IMG/VR virus record: IMGVR_UViG_3300021061_000218
Span: 1-54,421 of that record
DNA from: a virus
Length of the DNA stretch: 54,421 nucleotides
Reading direction: 5' to 3' (one strand)
In this document: piece by piece, positions 16,605 through 25,460 of the stretch
Numbering within the stretch: the stretch's first letter is position 1
Layout of the letters: each line of letters opens with the position of its first letter
Notes under the pieces: generated by a model
What the model was told of the DNA's origin: nothing
What the model saw: the letters and a program-made list of their open reading frames with translations, nothing else
Database searches by the model: none
Translations under genes and position numbers: made by a program

Positions 16605-17978
16605 TTAGAACGGTGTCGTGGCGATCCTGGTGATCTTTCCGGAGCGCAAAGTCGTTGTATTGCCGCCGTTTGAGGTTCCGAAGGTCGCCTTCAGCGTGAA
16701 GGCGAGAGTGCCGTTGGTTGCGACGGTGGGCTGGGTCGGGAGCGTTGTGTGCGTGAACGCCTTGTACGTGCCGCCAGTAATCGTTCCCATTTCGCCATTG
16801 ATGTTGCCGACAACAGCGACAGAAGCACCTGCCGCTGCCGTGCCATTGATGGATCCATGCACCCGGAATTGGAGGTTGTTGGCATCTGCGGTAAATGTTC
16901 CGCTGACGATCTCCGTTGCACCGAGGTAGATTCCCAAGACAAACGTGCTCGATGCCCCCTTCTCGATGTTCCCCTTCAAATCAAATTCCAAGGCGGTTGA
17001 GCCTGTCAGGAAGTTTGCGGGGACCGTGTACGTATAGGTGTCGTACGCCGTGGCCGATGTGGGGTTCGTGAGGACCCCGGAGGCTGTTCCGGAACAAAGC
17101 TCGACTCTTTCGAAGTAGCTCGCTGCCGGTAGGGCTTGGTATGTCGCAATAGCGCCGGCTCCGTTGCTGGTCAGGACGTGGCCGATCGTTCCTACCGCAC
17201 CTGACTGGAGAGCTCCTGTAGCCGTCGTTCCGCCGAAGAGAGGGGCGAAGGCGGTGAAGGAGGTGGCTGCTGTGCCTCCACGAGCAATCGTGACGGGGCC
17301 CGTCTCGGAGATCGTGAGGGTTTCATTCCCCCCGTCGTTGTTCTCGGTGAGCGTGATGCCTGTCCCTGCGACGAGCTTGCCGTTGGCGAACCCGGACGTG
17401 GTGTCGTTGGCGGAGATGCGCACCTTGGTATCGGTTCCCGCTGCGGCTGCGAGAGCCGACAGACTGGTTTCAGACGTGCTCGCATCTTTGAAGAGGATGT
17501 TCGTTCCCGAGTCGATGGTCTTGATGTAGGCAGAACTTCCGCCGAACTTCAGGGAGTACGTGTTGTCGATGGTTTGATCGGCCGTGAAGGTGTTCGCCCT
17601 GTCTTTGTTCGCCTTCCCGTTGAGAAGAAGGTGGGAGTCGACAATGCGGACCTCTGCGTTCTTCGAGAAGGCCTGGCCCGTCCCCGAGCCTGTCGGCGTC
17701 GCTGCGGTACGGGAGACGTCTCGCTGCAACCCAGTGCCCGAGCAGACGAAGTTGTTGTCGTCGTCGAAGGTCCCCGAAACGACGTAGATCCATTCTCTTT
17801 TCGTCGTGTTGTCTTGTTCCTCGATGATCTCTGCAATGAAGGGGCCGGTGTTGGCGATGCGAGTCGTTGCTCCATTGATATCCATCGGGGCGAACTTGAT
17901 CCCCGTGGTCTGTGTGGAGTTGATCTTCACCGCAAGTTTCGTGCGGTCGCCGGAGGAAATTTCGTAGGTGTTTGCCAT
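16605..17978 (-). CDS. Tail fibre protein
   Basis: A 457-residue beta-rich protein. The N-terminal part (about 1-125) is a repetitive domain seen in tail proteins. The middle contains the fibre signature GGTAATSFTAFAPLFGG followed by a GTIGHVLTSNGAGA unit, very common in phage and prophage fibres. The C-terminal 150 residues form a probable receptor-binding domain. The leader is C/A rich (ACACACAAACACAC) with no Shine-Dalgarno sequence. Confidence 0.75.
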   Translation of the reverse strand: MANTYEISSGDRTKLAVKINSTQTTGIKFAPMDINGATTRIANTGPFIAEIIEEQDNTTKREWIYVVSGTFDDDNNFVCSGTGLQRDVSRTAATPTGSGTGQAFSKNAEVRIVDSHLLLNGKANKDRANTFTADQTIDNTYSLKFGGSSAYIKTIDSGTNILFKDASTSETSLSALAAAAGTDTKVRISANDTTSGFANGKLVAGTGITLTENNDGGNETLTISETGPVTIARGGTAATSFTAFAPLFGGTTATGALQSGAVGTIGHVLTSNGAGAIATYQALPAASYFERVELCSGTASGVLTNPTSATAYDTYTYTVPANFLTGSTALEFDLKGNIEKGASSTFVLGIYLGATEIVSGTFTADANNLQFRVHGSINGTAAAGASVAVVGNINGEMGTITGGTYKAFTHTTLPTQPTVATNGTLAFTLKATFGTSNGGNTTTLRSGKITRIATTPF

Positions 17979-17999
17979 GTGTGTTTGTGTGTGGTGGTC

Positions 18000-20063
18000 T
18001 TAGTAATGTTTCGAGGCTGATTTCATGTTTGTGACGTATTCGATCTCGAAGGCGTCCAGCTTCCATCCAACTCCTTCTGCGTTGCTATAGAGGGAGTGGC
18101 TGAAGTCGATGCCCCTCTTCCCCAGGAGGAAGTAATAGTCGAAGCGTTCGAGAGGATCGCCTGGGGCTCCTCCCGATCCCACGACCGTTTCCCCCGGGAC
18201 CCCCTCTCCGACATCCTCTGCGGCCCCTGCGGGGCCCATGTGGGCATCGGTAATCATTCTGGCCCCTCCGAATTCGATGCCATCAATGTAGGTCTTGTAG
18301 GTGAGCTTGCTCCCCCGTGTCTTCTTCCCTCGGAGGTGTCCCCGCAGGTAAAACTTCTGCTCGGGGGAGTTGTTGCTGAGACGCCCAGAGAGGTACCTTC
18401 GGGCAATCGTGTGATCCCCTGCGTCGTACCCAACCCCGTCCTTGTAGACGATGTCATCATCCGGATCTCCGAAATACATGTTCCGATCCATGATCACGGA
18501 GCAGGACAGATCCGTGTCCTCCGGGCCCGTGAAGACCTTGGGCTTGTTGTCGTAGACCACTCCCGTTCTCACGCCATTCGCCATGTAGATGAGGAGTGCT
18601 TCTTTCGTGAGGGGGTTGTAGGTAAGTCGTGCATTCGACTGATCAACGTCCGCATCCTTGAAGATGGGCATGACTTGCAGGTCGAACTCGTCATCGGCTT
18701 GCTGGATGTTGCCGGCGGAGTCGTAGGCAATGCGGATCAAGCGATTCCCCGTGAAGACGAGGATCGAGTTCTCCATCAAGACGGCGCAGAACTGATTGGC
18801 GCAGCCGTAGTTGCTCGTGAAGAGTTCGGGTGCCGAGAAGGAGGCCGTGCCGTCGGAGTCCCGCACCTCGTAGATGTAATAGATACCCTTCGTCGTGAAG
18901 ACGTAGAGACGCTTCTCTGTGGCGAGGAGGGCTGTCCCCTCTCCGTAGTCGCCCACGATCATGTTGTTCCCCTGCGAGAAGTCATTCACGTTCTCGAGCG
19001 TTCCGACAGTCGAGATCGTCTCGCTGTGGCGCAAGATATTGGGCTCGCCTTTGATCCCCCAAAGCCAAAGCGTTGAAGCCCAGAAGGCCAACGATTTCGC
19101 TTTGATGGATCCTGCATTCTCCGGAGGCGTGAGGGAGACTTTCTGCGTCACATACTTCCCTGCAGCATGCGTCGATGCGACGTTCGTAACACCTGTGAGC
19201 AAATCCCCATCGCCCCCCTCGGAAACGAAGAGGTAATCCACCTCGTCACCCTCGATGTAGACCTTGTCGGTGGCGTTATTAAATCGCATCCCCTCAGAAT
19301 CCTGCAGCTCCAAATAGGCCCCGAAAGTGGCCTGTACATAGTCGAGGACTTTTAGATCCGGGTCAGTGGAGTCGGAGAGGCGGACGTAAACAGTGTTGTA
19401 GTCCAGTGAGTCCGAATTTCCATAAGCCCACTCCCCTGCGGCGAGGTTTGGCAAGGTGCCCGGGGTCATCGCCACCCCGTTCTGGAGCACCGTCGAGGGC
19501 TGGTTGATGTCGGGGTTTAAGCTGTCGATTGTTCGCAGGAAATAGACGTTCGTACCCTGGCTCGAAATCGTCCAAGAGTACGAATCGTTCTTGATGCTGA
19601 CCGTGAGCGTGGGGGGAGACGTGGTGAGCTCCGCATTGAGTTTGCCGATAGGGATTCTTCCCGCATCGTCTTCTCCGTTGGCGTAGTAGAGATTGCCTCG
19701 GAACTCTCTAAAGAGCACCGGGTGACCGGCCGTAAGATCAAGTCCCGGATCTGCCTCGTAGACCGTTGCAGTTGCCTGCGGGGAGATGGACTCATCGACG
19801 TACTTCACCTTCCCGTTGACCGCCGCAAAGAGCAGGTCTGGGTAATTCTCCGCCCTCCCGAGGCCATCGATACCATGTCCCGACTCCCCCCAGTTCCACC
19901 CGGGATCAATGTGCCCCGGGGGCGTGCCGATTCCCCCTTCGGTGAAGCAGCGCAGGTTTCGGGATTCCCGGTTCTGGGACGGATCCAGGTTGCGTTCGCC
20001 TGTCGTGAGGGCTCGGCCCCCACCGACGTGTCGTGCCTCGATCTTGCGTCGATACGTAGGCAT
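18000..20063 (-). CDS. Tail nozzle / packaged-DNA stabilisation-like protein
   Basis: A 687-residue protein directly after a putative adaptor gene, the position of podovirus nozzle proteins (T7 gp12, P22 gp10). Its sequence is a series of beta strands compatible with a propeller-like fold, for example LWLWGIKGEPN, RLYVFTTKGIYYIYEV, ILVFTGNRLIRI and VVYDNKPKVF. The N-terminus (MPTYRRKIEARHVGGG) is basic. Its start overlaps the adaptor stop (TAATG). The assignment rests on order and general composition. Confidence 0.6.
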   Translation of the reverse strand: MPTYRRKIEARHVGGGRALTTGERNLDPSQNRESRNLRCFTEGGIGTPPGHIDPGWNWGESGHGIDGLGRAENYPDLLFAAVNGKVKYVDESISPQATATVYEADPGLDLTAGHPVLFREFRGNLYYANGEDDAGRIPIGKLNAELTTSPPTLTVSIKNDSYSWTISSQGTNVYFLRTIDSLNPDINQPSTVLQNGVAMTPGTLPNLAAGEWAYGNSDSLDYNTVYVRLSDSTDPDLKVLDYVQATFGAYLELQDSEGMRFNNATDKVYIEGDEVDYLFVSEGGDGDLLTGVTNVASTHAAGKYVTQKVSLTPPENAGSIKAKSLAFWASTLWLWGIKGEPNILRHSETISTVGTLENVNDFSQGNNMIVGDYGEGTALLATEKRLYVFTTKGIYYIYEVRDSDGTASFSAPELFTSNYGCANQFCAVLMENSILVFTGNRLIRIAYDSAGNIQQADDEFDLQVMPIFKDADVDQSNARLTYNPLTKEALLIYMANGVRTGVVYDNKPKVFTGPEDTDLSCSVIMDRNMYFGDPDDDIVYKDGVGYDAGDHTIARRYLSGRLSNNSPEQKFYLRGHLRGKKTRGSKLTYKTYIDGIEFGGARMITDAHMGPAGAAEDVGEGVPGETVVGSGGAPGDPLERFDYYFLLGKRGIDFSHSLYSNAEGVGWKLDAFEIEYVTNMKSASKHY

Positions 20064-20854
20064 TAGAAGCCAGGCCGGAACATGTTTTCGGTGCTCGTGT
20101 CTTGTCTGGCAAAGTGCGCCTTTGCGGACTTCTTAATAGTCGCTGCCATCTGCTCGTACTCTTGAGCACGGTCAGAGTCGTAGAGGACTCTGTGGCCTCT
20201 AGCCGTGCCCTTGGCGATGACGTACTGGTCCCAGATATCGGCAATGTCCAGGGTGTCTGCGGCAACCAAGTCGTCTGACCACTTCTTGTAGAAGTGGACG
20301 ACGACCTTCTGGTCTCCCGATGTCGCAACGGGCAGGATGAAGAAGTCGCTGTAGATGATGTAGCTCTGCGGAGGAACATTCTGCAGATCTCCCCTGCGGG
20401 CAAGCGCATACTTCGTCCCCTCAACGAAGAGAGACTGCGGGCGCAGGAAGGTCGATGGGACCGGATATCCCAGCTGTACCACCGCTCCCGAAGACAGGAC
20501 GCAGGGGGCGGCTGGAATCGTGAGAGTGGTCCCTGACCTCGTGAATGTAAACGGAATGTCCGCAATGACGCAGAGCCCGGAGGCGGGCCAGCCGGATGAG
20601 GACGTGATGGTGGCGGATACGCCGCCTGACGCCACCTCGGCGGAGAGAGTCGTGTCGGAGACTGTTACGAATCCGCTCGTCGTCTCCCCCGTCTTCATGC
20701 GGACGTCATCGATGAACTCCTTTCTGTCTCTATTGGCCCACTTCTCAACCACCTCCTGGGAGAGACCGGGGAATGAGTTCCCCGAGTCCACCCCCAGTTC
20801 GGAGAAGATATCGTCTACGACTTCGCCGAAGGTGTTGAAGAGATAGGTGGCCAT
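20063..20854 (-). CDS. Head-to-tail adaptor-like protein
   Basis: A 263-residue protein with an N-terminal helical part, a beta insertion (about 60-125) and a C-terminal helical part ending in a long charged helix (SDRAQEYEQMAATIKKSAK). This helix - beta - helix arrangement resembles the T7 gp11 / P22 gp4 adaptors that bind the portal. It lies upstream of the nozzle-like gene, as expected for a short-tailed phage. Confidence 0.6.
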   Translation of the reverse strand: MATYLFNTFGEVVDDIFSELGVDSGNSFPGLSQEVVEKWANRDRKEFIDDVRMKTGETTSGFVTVSDTTLSAEVASGGVSATITSSSGWPASGLCVIADIPFTFTRSGTTLTIPAAPCVLSSGAVVQLGYPVPSTFLRPQSLFVEGTKYALARRGDLQNVPPQSYIIYSDFFILPVATSGDQKVVVHFYKKWSDDLVAADTLDIADIWDQYVIAKGTARGHRVLYDSDRAQEYEQMAATIKKSAKAHFARQDTSTENMFRPGF

Positions 20855-20863
20855 GAGTTCTTA

Positions 20864-21469
20864 TTAAATTTGAACGAGGAGGTCCTCAGTCGGAGCTCCT
20901 ACGGGTGTCTTGTTGCCGTCTTTCTCGGAATCATCGCCATCGGAGAGGTCATCGCTCCCCGTCACCTTCGCATTCGCCGCCGCTTCCGCAGCGGCTACGA
21001 TGTTCTCGTGCGGATTTACGGGCTCAGCGACAACGGGGTTGTGTTTCTTCCCCGTCTGCGCCTCAAAGCTCTGGACTCGCTGGTCCCATTCCATCTTCTT
21101 CACTTCAACCTTGGCCTGGAGCTCTTGAGCCTGTTCCGTCACGACCTCCATCGCCTTCTCATTCAAGCCCAGACCGTGCTCCTTGAGCGCAGCCCTCAGG
21201 CCATCAATGCCTCCCATCGCCGTGAATTCGACGTCGGACATCTTGCTGTTCGCCAAACGCTGCACCCGATCTCCAGCGACCCTTTTTCGATGCGCCACGA
21301 GGTTGGGATGGTTGTAGGTTCCCGTCTCTCGATACTGCGGGAGGTGATGACGGCCCGGAGTCTTCTGCAACTTCTCGTTGCCTCCGAAGAAAATTTCAGC
21401 GGGGAGCTCGATGGGCGGACGGCCCATCTTCTCCAATTGCTGTACCCTGTCGTAGGTCAGCTTAGACAT
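20864..21469 (-). CDS. Hypothetical protein between head and tail genes
   Basis: A 201-residue hydrophilic protein: a basic N-terminal half containing HHLPQYRETGTYNHPN, a helical middle (95-140) and an acidic tail (SDDLSDGDDSEKD). It is not recognised. The upstream leader reads TTCCTAACCATATTCT before the ATG, a version of the phage start-site motif. A head-completion or assembly role is possible from position only. Confidence 0.5.
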   Translation of the reverse strand: MSKLTYDRVQQLEKMGRPPIELPAEIFFGGNEKLQKTPGRHHLPQYRETGTYNHPNLVAHRKRVAGDRVQRLANSKMSDVEFTAMGGIDGLRAALKEHGLGLNEKAMEVVTEQAQELQAKVEVKKMEWDQRVQSFEAQTGKKHNPVVAEPVNPHENIVAAAEAAANAKVTGSDDLSDGDDSEKDGNKTPVGAPTEDLLVQI

Positions 21470-21506
21470 AGAATATGGTTAGGAATGAATAAGCGATTTG
21501 AGGCAG

Positions 21507-21549
21507 GGGGACTTCTCCCTCCTCTCCGAAGAGAGGATGGGAAATCCCC
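21507..21549 (-). terminator. Strong hairpin between beta-helix and downstream gene
   Basis: GGGGA ... CCTCTC-TTCG-GAGAGG ... TCCCC forms a long imperfect stem capped by a UUCG-type loop on the transcribed (minus) strand. There is no T-run, so it may be an attenuator or RNA-processing or stability element that sets the ratio of capsid-region to tail-region mRNA. Confidence 0.55.
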
Positions 21550-21556
21550 GAGAGGA

Positions 21557-22480
21557 TCAGGAAGCGGCCGTCGCACCTGCGACGCCGAGTTGACCACCCG
21601 CACCGTCGTTACCGATGGACGAGTTGACGTCGATGAAGAACTTGTCGGACATGGTTCCCCACGTCTTCGCCTCCGTGACATCATCCGCACCGGGGATGAT
21701 GAAGAAGCAGTTCTGCGCACCTCCTTCCATGGCTGCAACCTGGATGAACACCTCGGCTCCAGAGAGGAGCTGGGTGCCGTAGCAGTTGCGGAGCCAGACG
21801 TTTTTGGCAGCCGTCGTCTTGTTATGGACGATGGCGGACTCAAAGTTTCCGTAGAAGTAGCAGTCCTCGATGAAGAGGTCTTCGCTATCCACGAGATAGA
21901 AGCATCCCGTTGCCGCAGCACCATCCGTACCCGCCGGATCGGTGGGCTGGATGAACTTGCAGCGACGGAACGTGAAGCCGTCGATCGTGGTCGCCAGGTT
22001 CACGAAGTTCACGATTTCCTTCGTCGAGGAAGAAACGAATTCGCAGTCCTCGCAGACGAAGTTGCCGGCGTTCACGTCCAAGACGACAGCGAGGCTATCG
22101 ATGTTGGACACGAAGCGCAGGTTCTTGATGGTGATGTTCGCAGCATCAATGTCGATATCAGCCGTGGTGGCCGTATCGAGGGTGATGGTCGGACGGTTGG
22201 AGCCGTTGCCCATACCGATGACCGTCACTCCTGCAACGTCGGCAACGATGCCGGCAGCAGCAGAGATGGTCTCCGTGTGGCCCGGGAGGACCACGATCAC
22301 GTCGCCAGCGGAGAGACCCGACTTGTTGAAGGCGGCCTCAATCGTGGAGAACGGGCGGAGAGACGAACCGTCGCCTGAGACGTTACCCGTTGCCGAGCTC
22401 ACGAAGACGACGTCTCCGACAGCCTCCGGGAGTTGTCCCTTCAGCGTGGTCGGAGTGAGATTATAAGGATTGATAGGCAT
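21557..22480 (-). CDS. Right-handed beta-helix protein beside the capsid gene
   Basis: A 307-residue protein with successive short strands of pectate-lyase type: ITLDTATTADIDIDAANITI, LRFVSNIDSLAVVLDV, FVCEDCEFVSS, FTFRRCKFIQP, LFIEDCYFYGN, VWLRNCYG. Cysteine recurs at one rung position, suggesting a stacked ladder. It follows the major capsid gene and shares an N-terminal (MP)-NPYNL with it, so it may be a capsid decoration or surface protein rather than an enzyme. No catalytic residues are evident. Confidence 0.65.
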   Translation of the reverse strand: MPINPYNLTPTTLKGQLPEAVGDVVFVSSATGNVSGDGSSLRPFSTIEAAFNKSGLSAGDVIVVLPGHTETISAAAGIVADVAGVTVIGMGNGSNRPTITLDTATTADIDIDAANITIKNLRFVSNIDSLAVVLDVNAGNFVCEDCEFVSSSTKEIVNFVNLATTIDGFTFRRCKFIQPTDPAGTDGAAATGCFYLVDSEDLFIEDCYFYGNFESAIVHNKTTAAKNVWLRNCYGTQLLSGAEVFIQVAAMEGGAQNCFFIIPGADDVTEAKTWGTMSDKFFIDVNSSIGNDGAGGQLGVAGATAAS

Positions 22481-22510
22481 GTATGTTTGTTGGAGTGGAT
22501 GAAGTTAGTC

Positions 22511-22532
22511 GAAGGGGGCCGAAGCCCCCTTC
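22511..22532 (-). terminator. GC-rich UUCG hairpin after the major capsid gene
   Basis: GAAGGGGGC - TTCG - GCCCCCTTC is a perfect 9-bp stem with a stable tetraloop, 15 bases after the capsid stop. It lacks a T-run. It probably protects the 3' end of a capsid mRNA or lowers read-through into the beta-helix gene. Confidence 0.6.
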
Positions 22533-22546
22533 TCCAGGTTTCAAGA

Positions 22547-23539
22547 TCAAACGGCGGCGGAGCCGACCACGAAGTGACCGTCCAGGTGGCCGATGTCGTA
22601 ACGCATCTTGGCCTTGAACTGGATGGAGTTGTTGTTCGGATCGACCGTCGGAGCCTCCGGGTCCGGCATCGTGCGGATCGAGGAGATCAGCTGACCGTCA
22701 GCCTTAGCAAGGTTCTCGTCGACAATGAACCAGTAGCGGGACTTCGCCGTGTTCTTGGCGCCGGCAGCCGTGGTGTCCAAGTAGGGCAGCATGACGTGGC
22801 GGTACACACCCTGGTACGGGTTGATGTCGTTGAGATCGGAGCCAACCTGAAGGTTCTGCTTCGACAGGCGCATCGCCTGGTGGCGAGTGCCTGCGTGCTG
22901 ACCCGTGACGAGGGCCGTGAATTCCGGAGCGACGAGTTCGCCGTTCTGGTCCACCATCGCAGCGCCGAGGTCCTCAGCGTCCTCGAGGGACGACTCGGAC
23001 AGACGGGCGACGAGCTTGTTGTCGTACGTGTCACCGTTGTTGAGGGTGTGCGTATCGGCACACATGGCCGCAGCGTCGCCGCCGACCGTGGACACCGTGC
23101 GTCCGTCACGATCCGTGTAGGACGTGTCGAAAGCGAAGGTGAACTTGTGGGTCAGGTCGAGTGCGTAACCACGCCAGAGCTTCGTGCCGGTCTTGCGAAG
23201 CAGGGCACCGATCTGGGCGTACTTGTTGAATTCAATCAGGTCTTCCGTGATCTTCCGGCGGGCGGTGCGCTTCACCTGCGTGAGCGTGATGGTGTCGCCT
23301 TCCGTGTCGGACACGAGAGCGTAGTCCTCGTTGTCACCCGTGACGTGCGAGAAACCAGACTCGTTGAAACCAGCGTGAGCCTCAGACAGCTCAGGAGCCG
23401 ACTTCTCGTAGAAGAGAGAGCGGACAGCGAGCGTCTTGGGAATGGACATCGAGGCTCCCTCGTGCCAGTTCACAATCCCGATCTTCACCAGGTCATTGAG
23501 CTGACCCAGGTTGTACGGGTTAAGAAGTTGAGTAGGCAT
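22547..23539 (-). CDS. Major capsid protein
   Basis: A 330-residue protein in the standard position after scaffold and decoration genes. It starts MPTQLLNPYNLGQLNDLVK and contains a long helix (TARRKITEDLIEFNKYAQIGALL, about 90-112), a central beta/loop region, and a C-terminal RYDIGHLDGHFVVGSA typical of HK97-like coat proteins from podoviruses. It is followed by a stable hairpin, as expected for a highly expressed gene. The leader is CCTAACAACGAAAT with no Shine-Dalgarno sequence. Confidence 0.8.
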   Translation of the reverse strand: MPTQLLNPYNLGQLNDLVKIGIVNWHEGASMSIPKTLAVRSLFYEKSAPELSEAHAGFNESGFSHVTGDNEDYALVSDTEGDTITLTQVKRTARRKITEDLIEFNKYAQIGALLRKTGTKLWRGYALDLTHKFTFAFDTSYTDRDGRTVSTVGGDAAAMCADTHTLNNGDTYDNKLVARLSESSLEDAEDLGAAMVDQNGELVAPEFTALVTGQHAGTRHQAMRLSKQNLQVGSDLNDINPYQGVYRHVMLPYLDTTAAGAKNTAKSRYWFIVDENLAKADGQLISSIRTMPDPEAPTVDPNNNSIQFKAKMRYDIGHLDGHFVVGSAAV

Positions 23540-23588
23540 ATTTCGTTGTTAGGTTTGTGTGTAAAAAAGTTCGAAAGGATCAGTCAGA

Positions 23589-24020
23589 TCACTCTCCAAC
23601 ACGGATCATGAAGCGAACGACGGCGGACGCCGTGGACAGGATCTTGTCGATGTAGAGATCGTTATTCGAAGCGGTGTCAGCAGCAGCGTTCACCTGGCCC
23701 GAGGACACAGAGGTGAGGTCGCACTGAACATCCGTCGAGGCGAACGTGCCGGAACCGGCGCCGCAGCGGAACTGCGTGCTCGGCAAGACCTTCGTGGCCA
23801 TGCGGTACGTGTTCGAAGCGTAGTCGGAGTCCGTGGACACCTTCTCCTTGTCGGAGAGGACGTAGCCAACGGCTTCGTTCGTCGTGGCAGGCTCCCAGGT
23901 CTGAGCCGTGGCGGTGCGCTTGAGCGGGCAGCCCGGCTTCACAGCCGTGGACGCCTTGATCAAGATGGGCTCCTGGATGAGTTCTCCATCGTGATAATGG
24001 AAACCAGTAATGGTAGGCAT
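23589..24020 (-). CDS. Capsid decoration / stabilising protein
   Basis: A 143-residue beta-rich protein directly upstream of the capsid gene. Its layout resembles DUF2190-like head decoration proteins: an early GELIQEPILIKASTAVKPG strand pair, a middle EAVGYVLSDKEK and a closing VVRFMIRVG. It would bind the outside of the capsid lattice. The assignment is by position and composition. Confidence 0.6.
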   Translation of the reverse strand: MPTITGFHYHDGELIQEPILIKASTAVKPGCPLKRTATAQTWEPATTNEAVGYVLSDKEKVSTDSDYASNTYRMATKVLPSTQFRCGAGSGTFASTDVQCDLTSVSSGQVNAAADTASNNDLYIDKILSTASAVVRFMIRVGE

Positions 24021-24084
24021 AATGTGTGTTTAAAAATGAAAGGTACAAACGGGTAATCCCGTGATGACGGGGCCGTGTAGCTTT

Positions 24085-24948
24085 CTATCTTGCGAAGCGA
24101 AGAGTTTCGCTCAGGATCTGATCGATGTTCGGGTCGAGGTATTGCTCGGCCTTCGCAGGATCGACGCCTGACTCTCTTATGCGCTTTGCGAGTTCCGCAG
24201 ACAGGAGCGGTCTCTTTTCAGTTACCGTCGTGGCTCTCGGAGCAGAGATAGAACCCTCTGCTACATTCAGCATGTCGAGCGCCATGTCATTGGCGGTCGT
24301 GGTCTGGGATGTTTTCCCGGAGAGTACCCTGGCGAGTTCGTACTTCTTCTCGAGCGGGAATTTCTTCTCGTCGGAATAGTGCGGGTCGCTGTATACCTCT
24401 CGGAACGCTTCCTCCAGTTCACCCGTAAGGTCCGGGTGCACACTTCGCAATCTTTCGACTTCCGAATCGAGCAGCTTCTTCTCAATCGCCTGGAAACGCT
24501 TGTCCTTCTGGACTTCTTTCTTGATGTCCTCGGGCTTCGCATCGGGATTCTCCTTTCGTTGCAGAAGCTCTTCCAAAGTCTCGACTCCATAGTCGAATTC
24601 CTTGAGAAGCTTCTCTGCGACTTCCGGTTCCTCCTCGGCTATTTTGTAGATATTGTCCTGATCGGACTCGACAGCGATCCGGGCGTACTTGAGCCGCTTC
24701 TCGCTGAGATCTCCGATCTTCTGTGCTGCGTGTCGGTCGTCTTTTGTCTGTGGCTGCACGACTGGGGCCGGCTGAACATGGCCCTGAGTCACAGGTACGG
24801 CAACAGAGGCTTTCGCTACTGGGGCATTGAGTGCTCCCACCTGCGTAAAGTCCTGAGTCTGAACCTGTCCCCCGTTTCCACTCGGAGTGAGTGTCTGTGG
24901 CTGCCCCGCTGAATCGGCAGGGTTCACAGACGCATTTTGTGCGGTCAT
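24085..24948 (-). CDS. Capsid scaffolding protein
   Basis: A 287-residue protein with a Gln/Pro-rich disordered N-terminus (1-65), a long strongly charged helical region (70-215) and a short C-terminal helical domain rich in basic residues. This composition and its place between portal-region genes and capsid genes are typical of internal scaffolds that guide procapsid assembly. A promoter at 25082-25110 and a stable leader hairpin lie upstream. Confidence 0.65.
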   Translation of the reverse strand: MTAQNASVNPADSAGQPQTLTPSGNGGQVQTQDFTQVGALNAPVAKASVAVPVTQGHVQPAPVVQPQTKDDRHAAQKIGDLSEKRLKYARIAVESDQDNIYKIAEEEPEVAEKLLKEFDYGVETLEELLQRKENPDAKPEDIKKEVQKDKRFQAIEKKLLDSEVERLRSVHPDLTGELEEAFREVYSDPHYSDEKKFPLEKKYELARVLSGKTSQTTTANDMALDMLNVAEGSISAPRATTVTEKRPLLSAELAKRIRESGVDPAKAEQYLDPNIDQILSETLRFAR

Positions 24949-24982
24949 AAGATTGTTTGTGTGTAGGCTGAGACATCATTTC

Positions 24983-25047
24983 CTGATGGCTCTATGCGCC
25001 TCTCCAGCCCACGTTGGGGCGACTCGAGAGGCTGATGCAACCATCAG
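24983..25047 (-). ncRNA. Structured 5' leader of the scaffold-capsid mRNA
   Basis: On the minus strand CTGATGG pairs with CCATCAG (7 bp), enclosing GCCTCTC/GAGAGGC (7 bp) and GCCC/GGGC. The fold lies wholly in the ~130-nt leader between the capsid promoter and the scaffold start codon. There is no T-run, so it is a leader structure rather than a terminator. It may stabilise the mRNA or control translation. No known class recognised. Confidence 0.55.
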
Positions 25048-25081
25048 AATGACGTTCAGTGAAGTAAAAGAACTATTTTCG

Positions 25082-25110
25082 GATATAACAAGAATTCAAA
25101 ATTGGGTCAA
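25082..25110 (-). promoter_or_regulatory. Promoter of scaffold-capsid genes
   Basis: On the minus strand: TTGACC, 17-bp spacer, TATATC, with an extended -10 TG at the correct place (TGTTATATC). It lies inside the end of the upstream gene and provides a separate start for the structural genes. The CTTCCTAACC motif is absent here, unlike at early promoters. Confidence 0.7.
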
Positions 25111-25460
25111 TAGATACGACGCCTGTTCTGGCTTTTGTTCATCGCATGCTGTTGCAACTCTTGGAAGAGCGCTTGCTCTTCCTGTTCCTCTTCCTCAAAA
25201 GTCTTGAGTGATTCCAGGGTCTCCGGAGTGCCGAGGTTCTTATTGAAGTCCACGGGCTTCGTGTATCCACGCATCCGCATGTGCCCGCAATGCCCCATCC
25301 AGTACACCCGGTACGCCTGGGTTCCATCGACGGCGGGAGTCGAGACTTTCGTGTACAGATACGTGTCCCCTCTCACTGGATACGGGATCTTGCACTTGCG
25401 GCAGGCGTAGTGCGTATTCGGCTTCCAGAGCTTGAAGTTCTTGTGGAAGATCGGCTTCAT
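25107..25460 (-). CDS. Hypothetical zinc-knuckle-like protein
   Basis: A 117-residue protein starting MKPIFHKNFKLWKP. It has a CRKCKIPYPV pair near residues 20-23 and a second Cys/His group WMGHCGHM near 57-63, so it may bind a zinc ion. The C-terminus is very acidic, then Gln-rich. The start overlaps the stop upstream by ATGA. Function unknown; it lies between portal and scaffold genes. Confidence 0.55.
   Translation of the reverse strand: MKPIFHKNFKLWKPNTHYACRKCKIPYPVRGDTYLYTKVSTPAVDGTQAYRVYWMGHCGHMRMRGYTKPVDFNKNLGTPETLESLKTFEEEEQEEQALFQELQQHAMNKSQNRRRIY

Noticed and set aside
20870-23611. Long plus-strand reading frames of 502 and 392 codons opposite the capsid region
   Set aside because: They are antisense to recognisable minus-strand genes (capsid, beta-helix, 201-residue protein), have Arg/Glu-rich composition typical of GC-rich shadow frames and show no domain.
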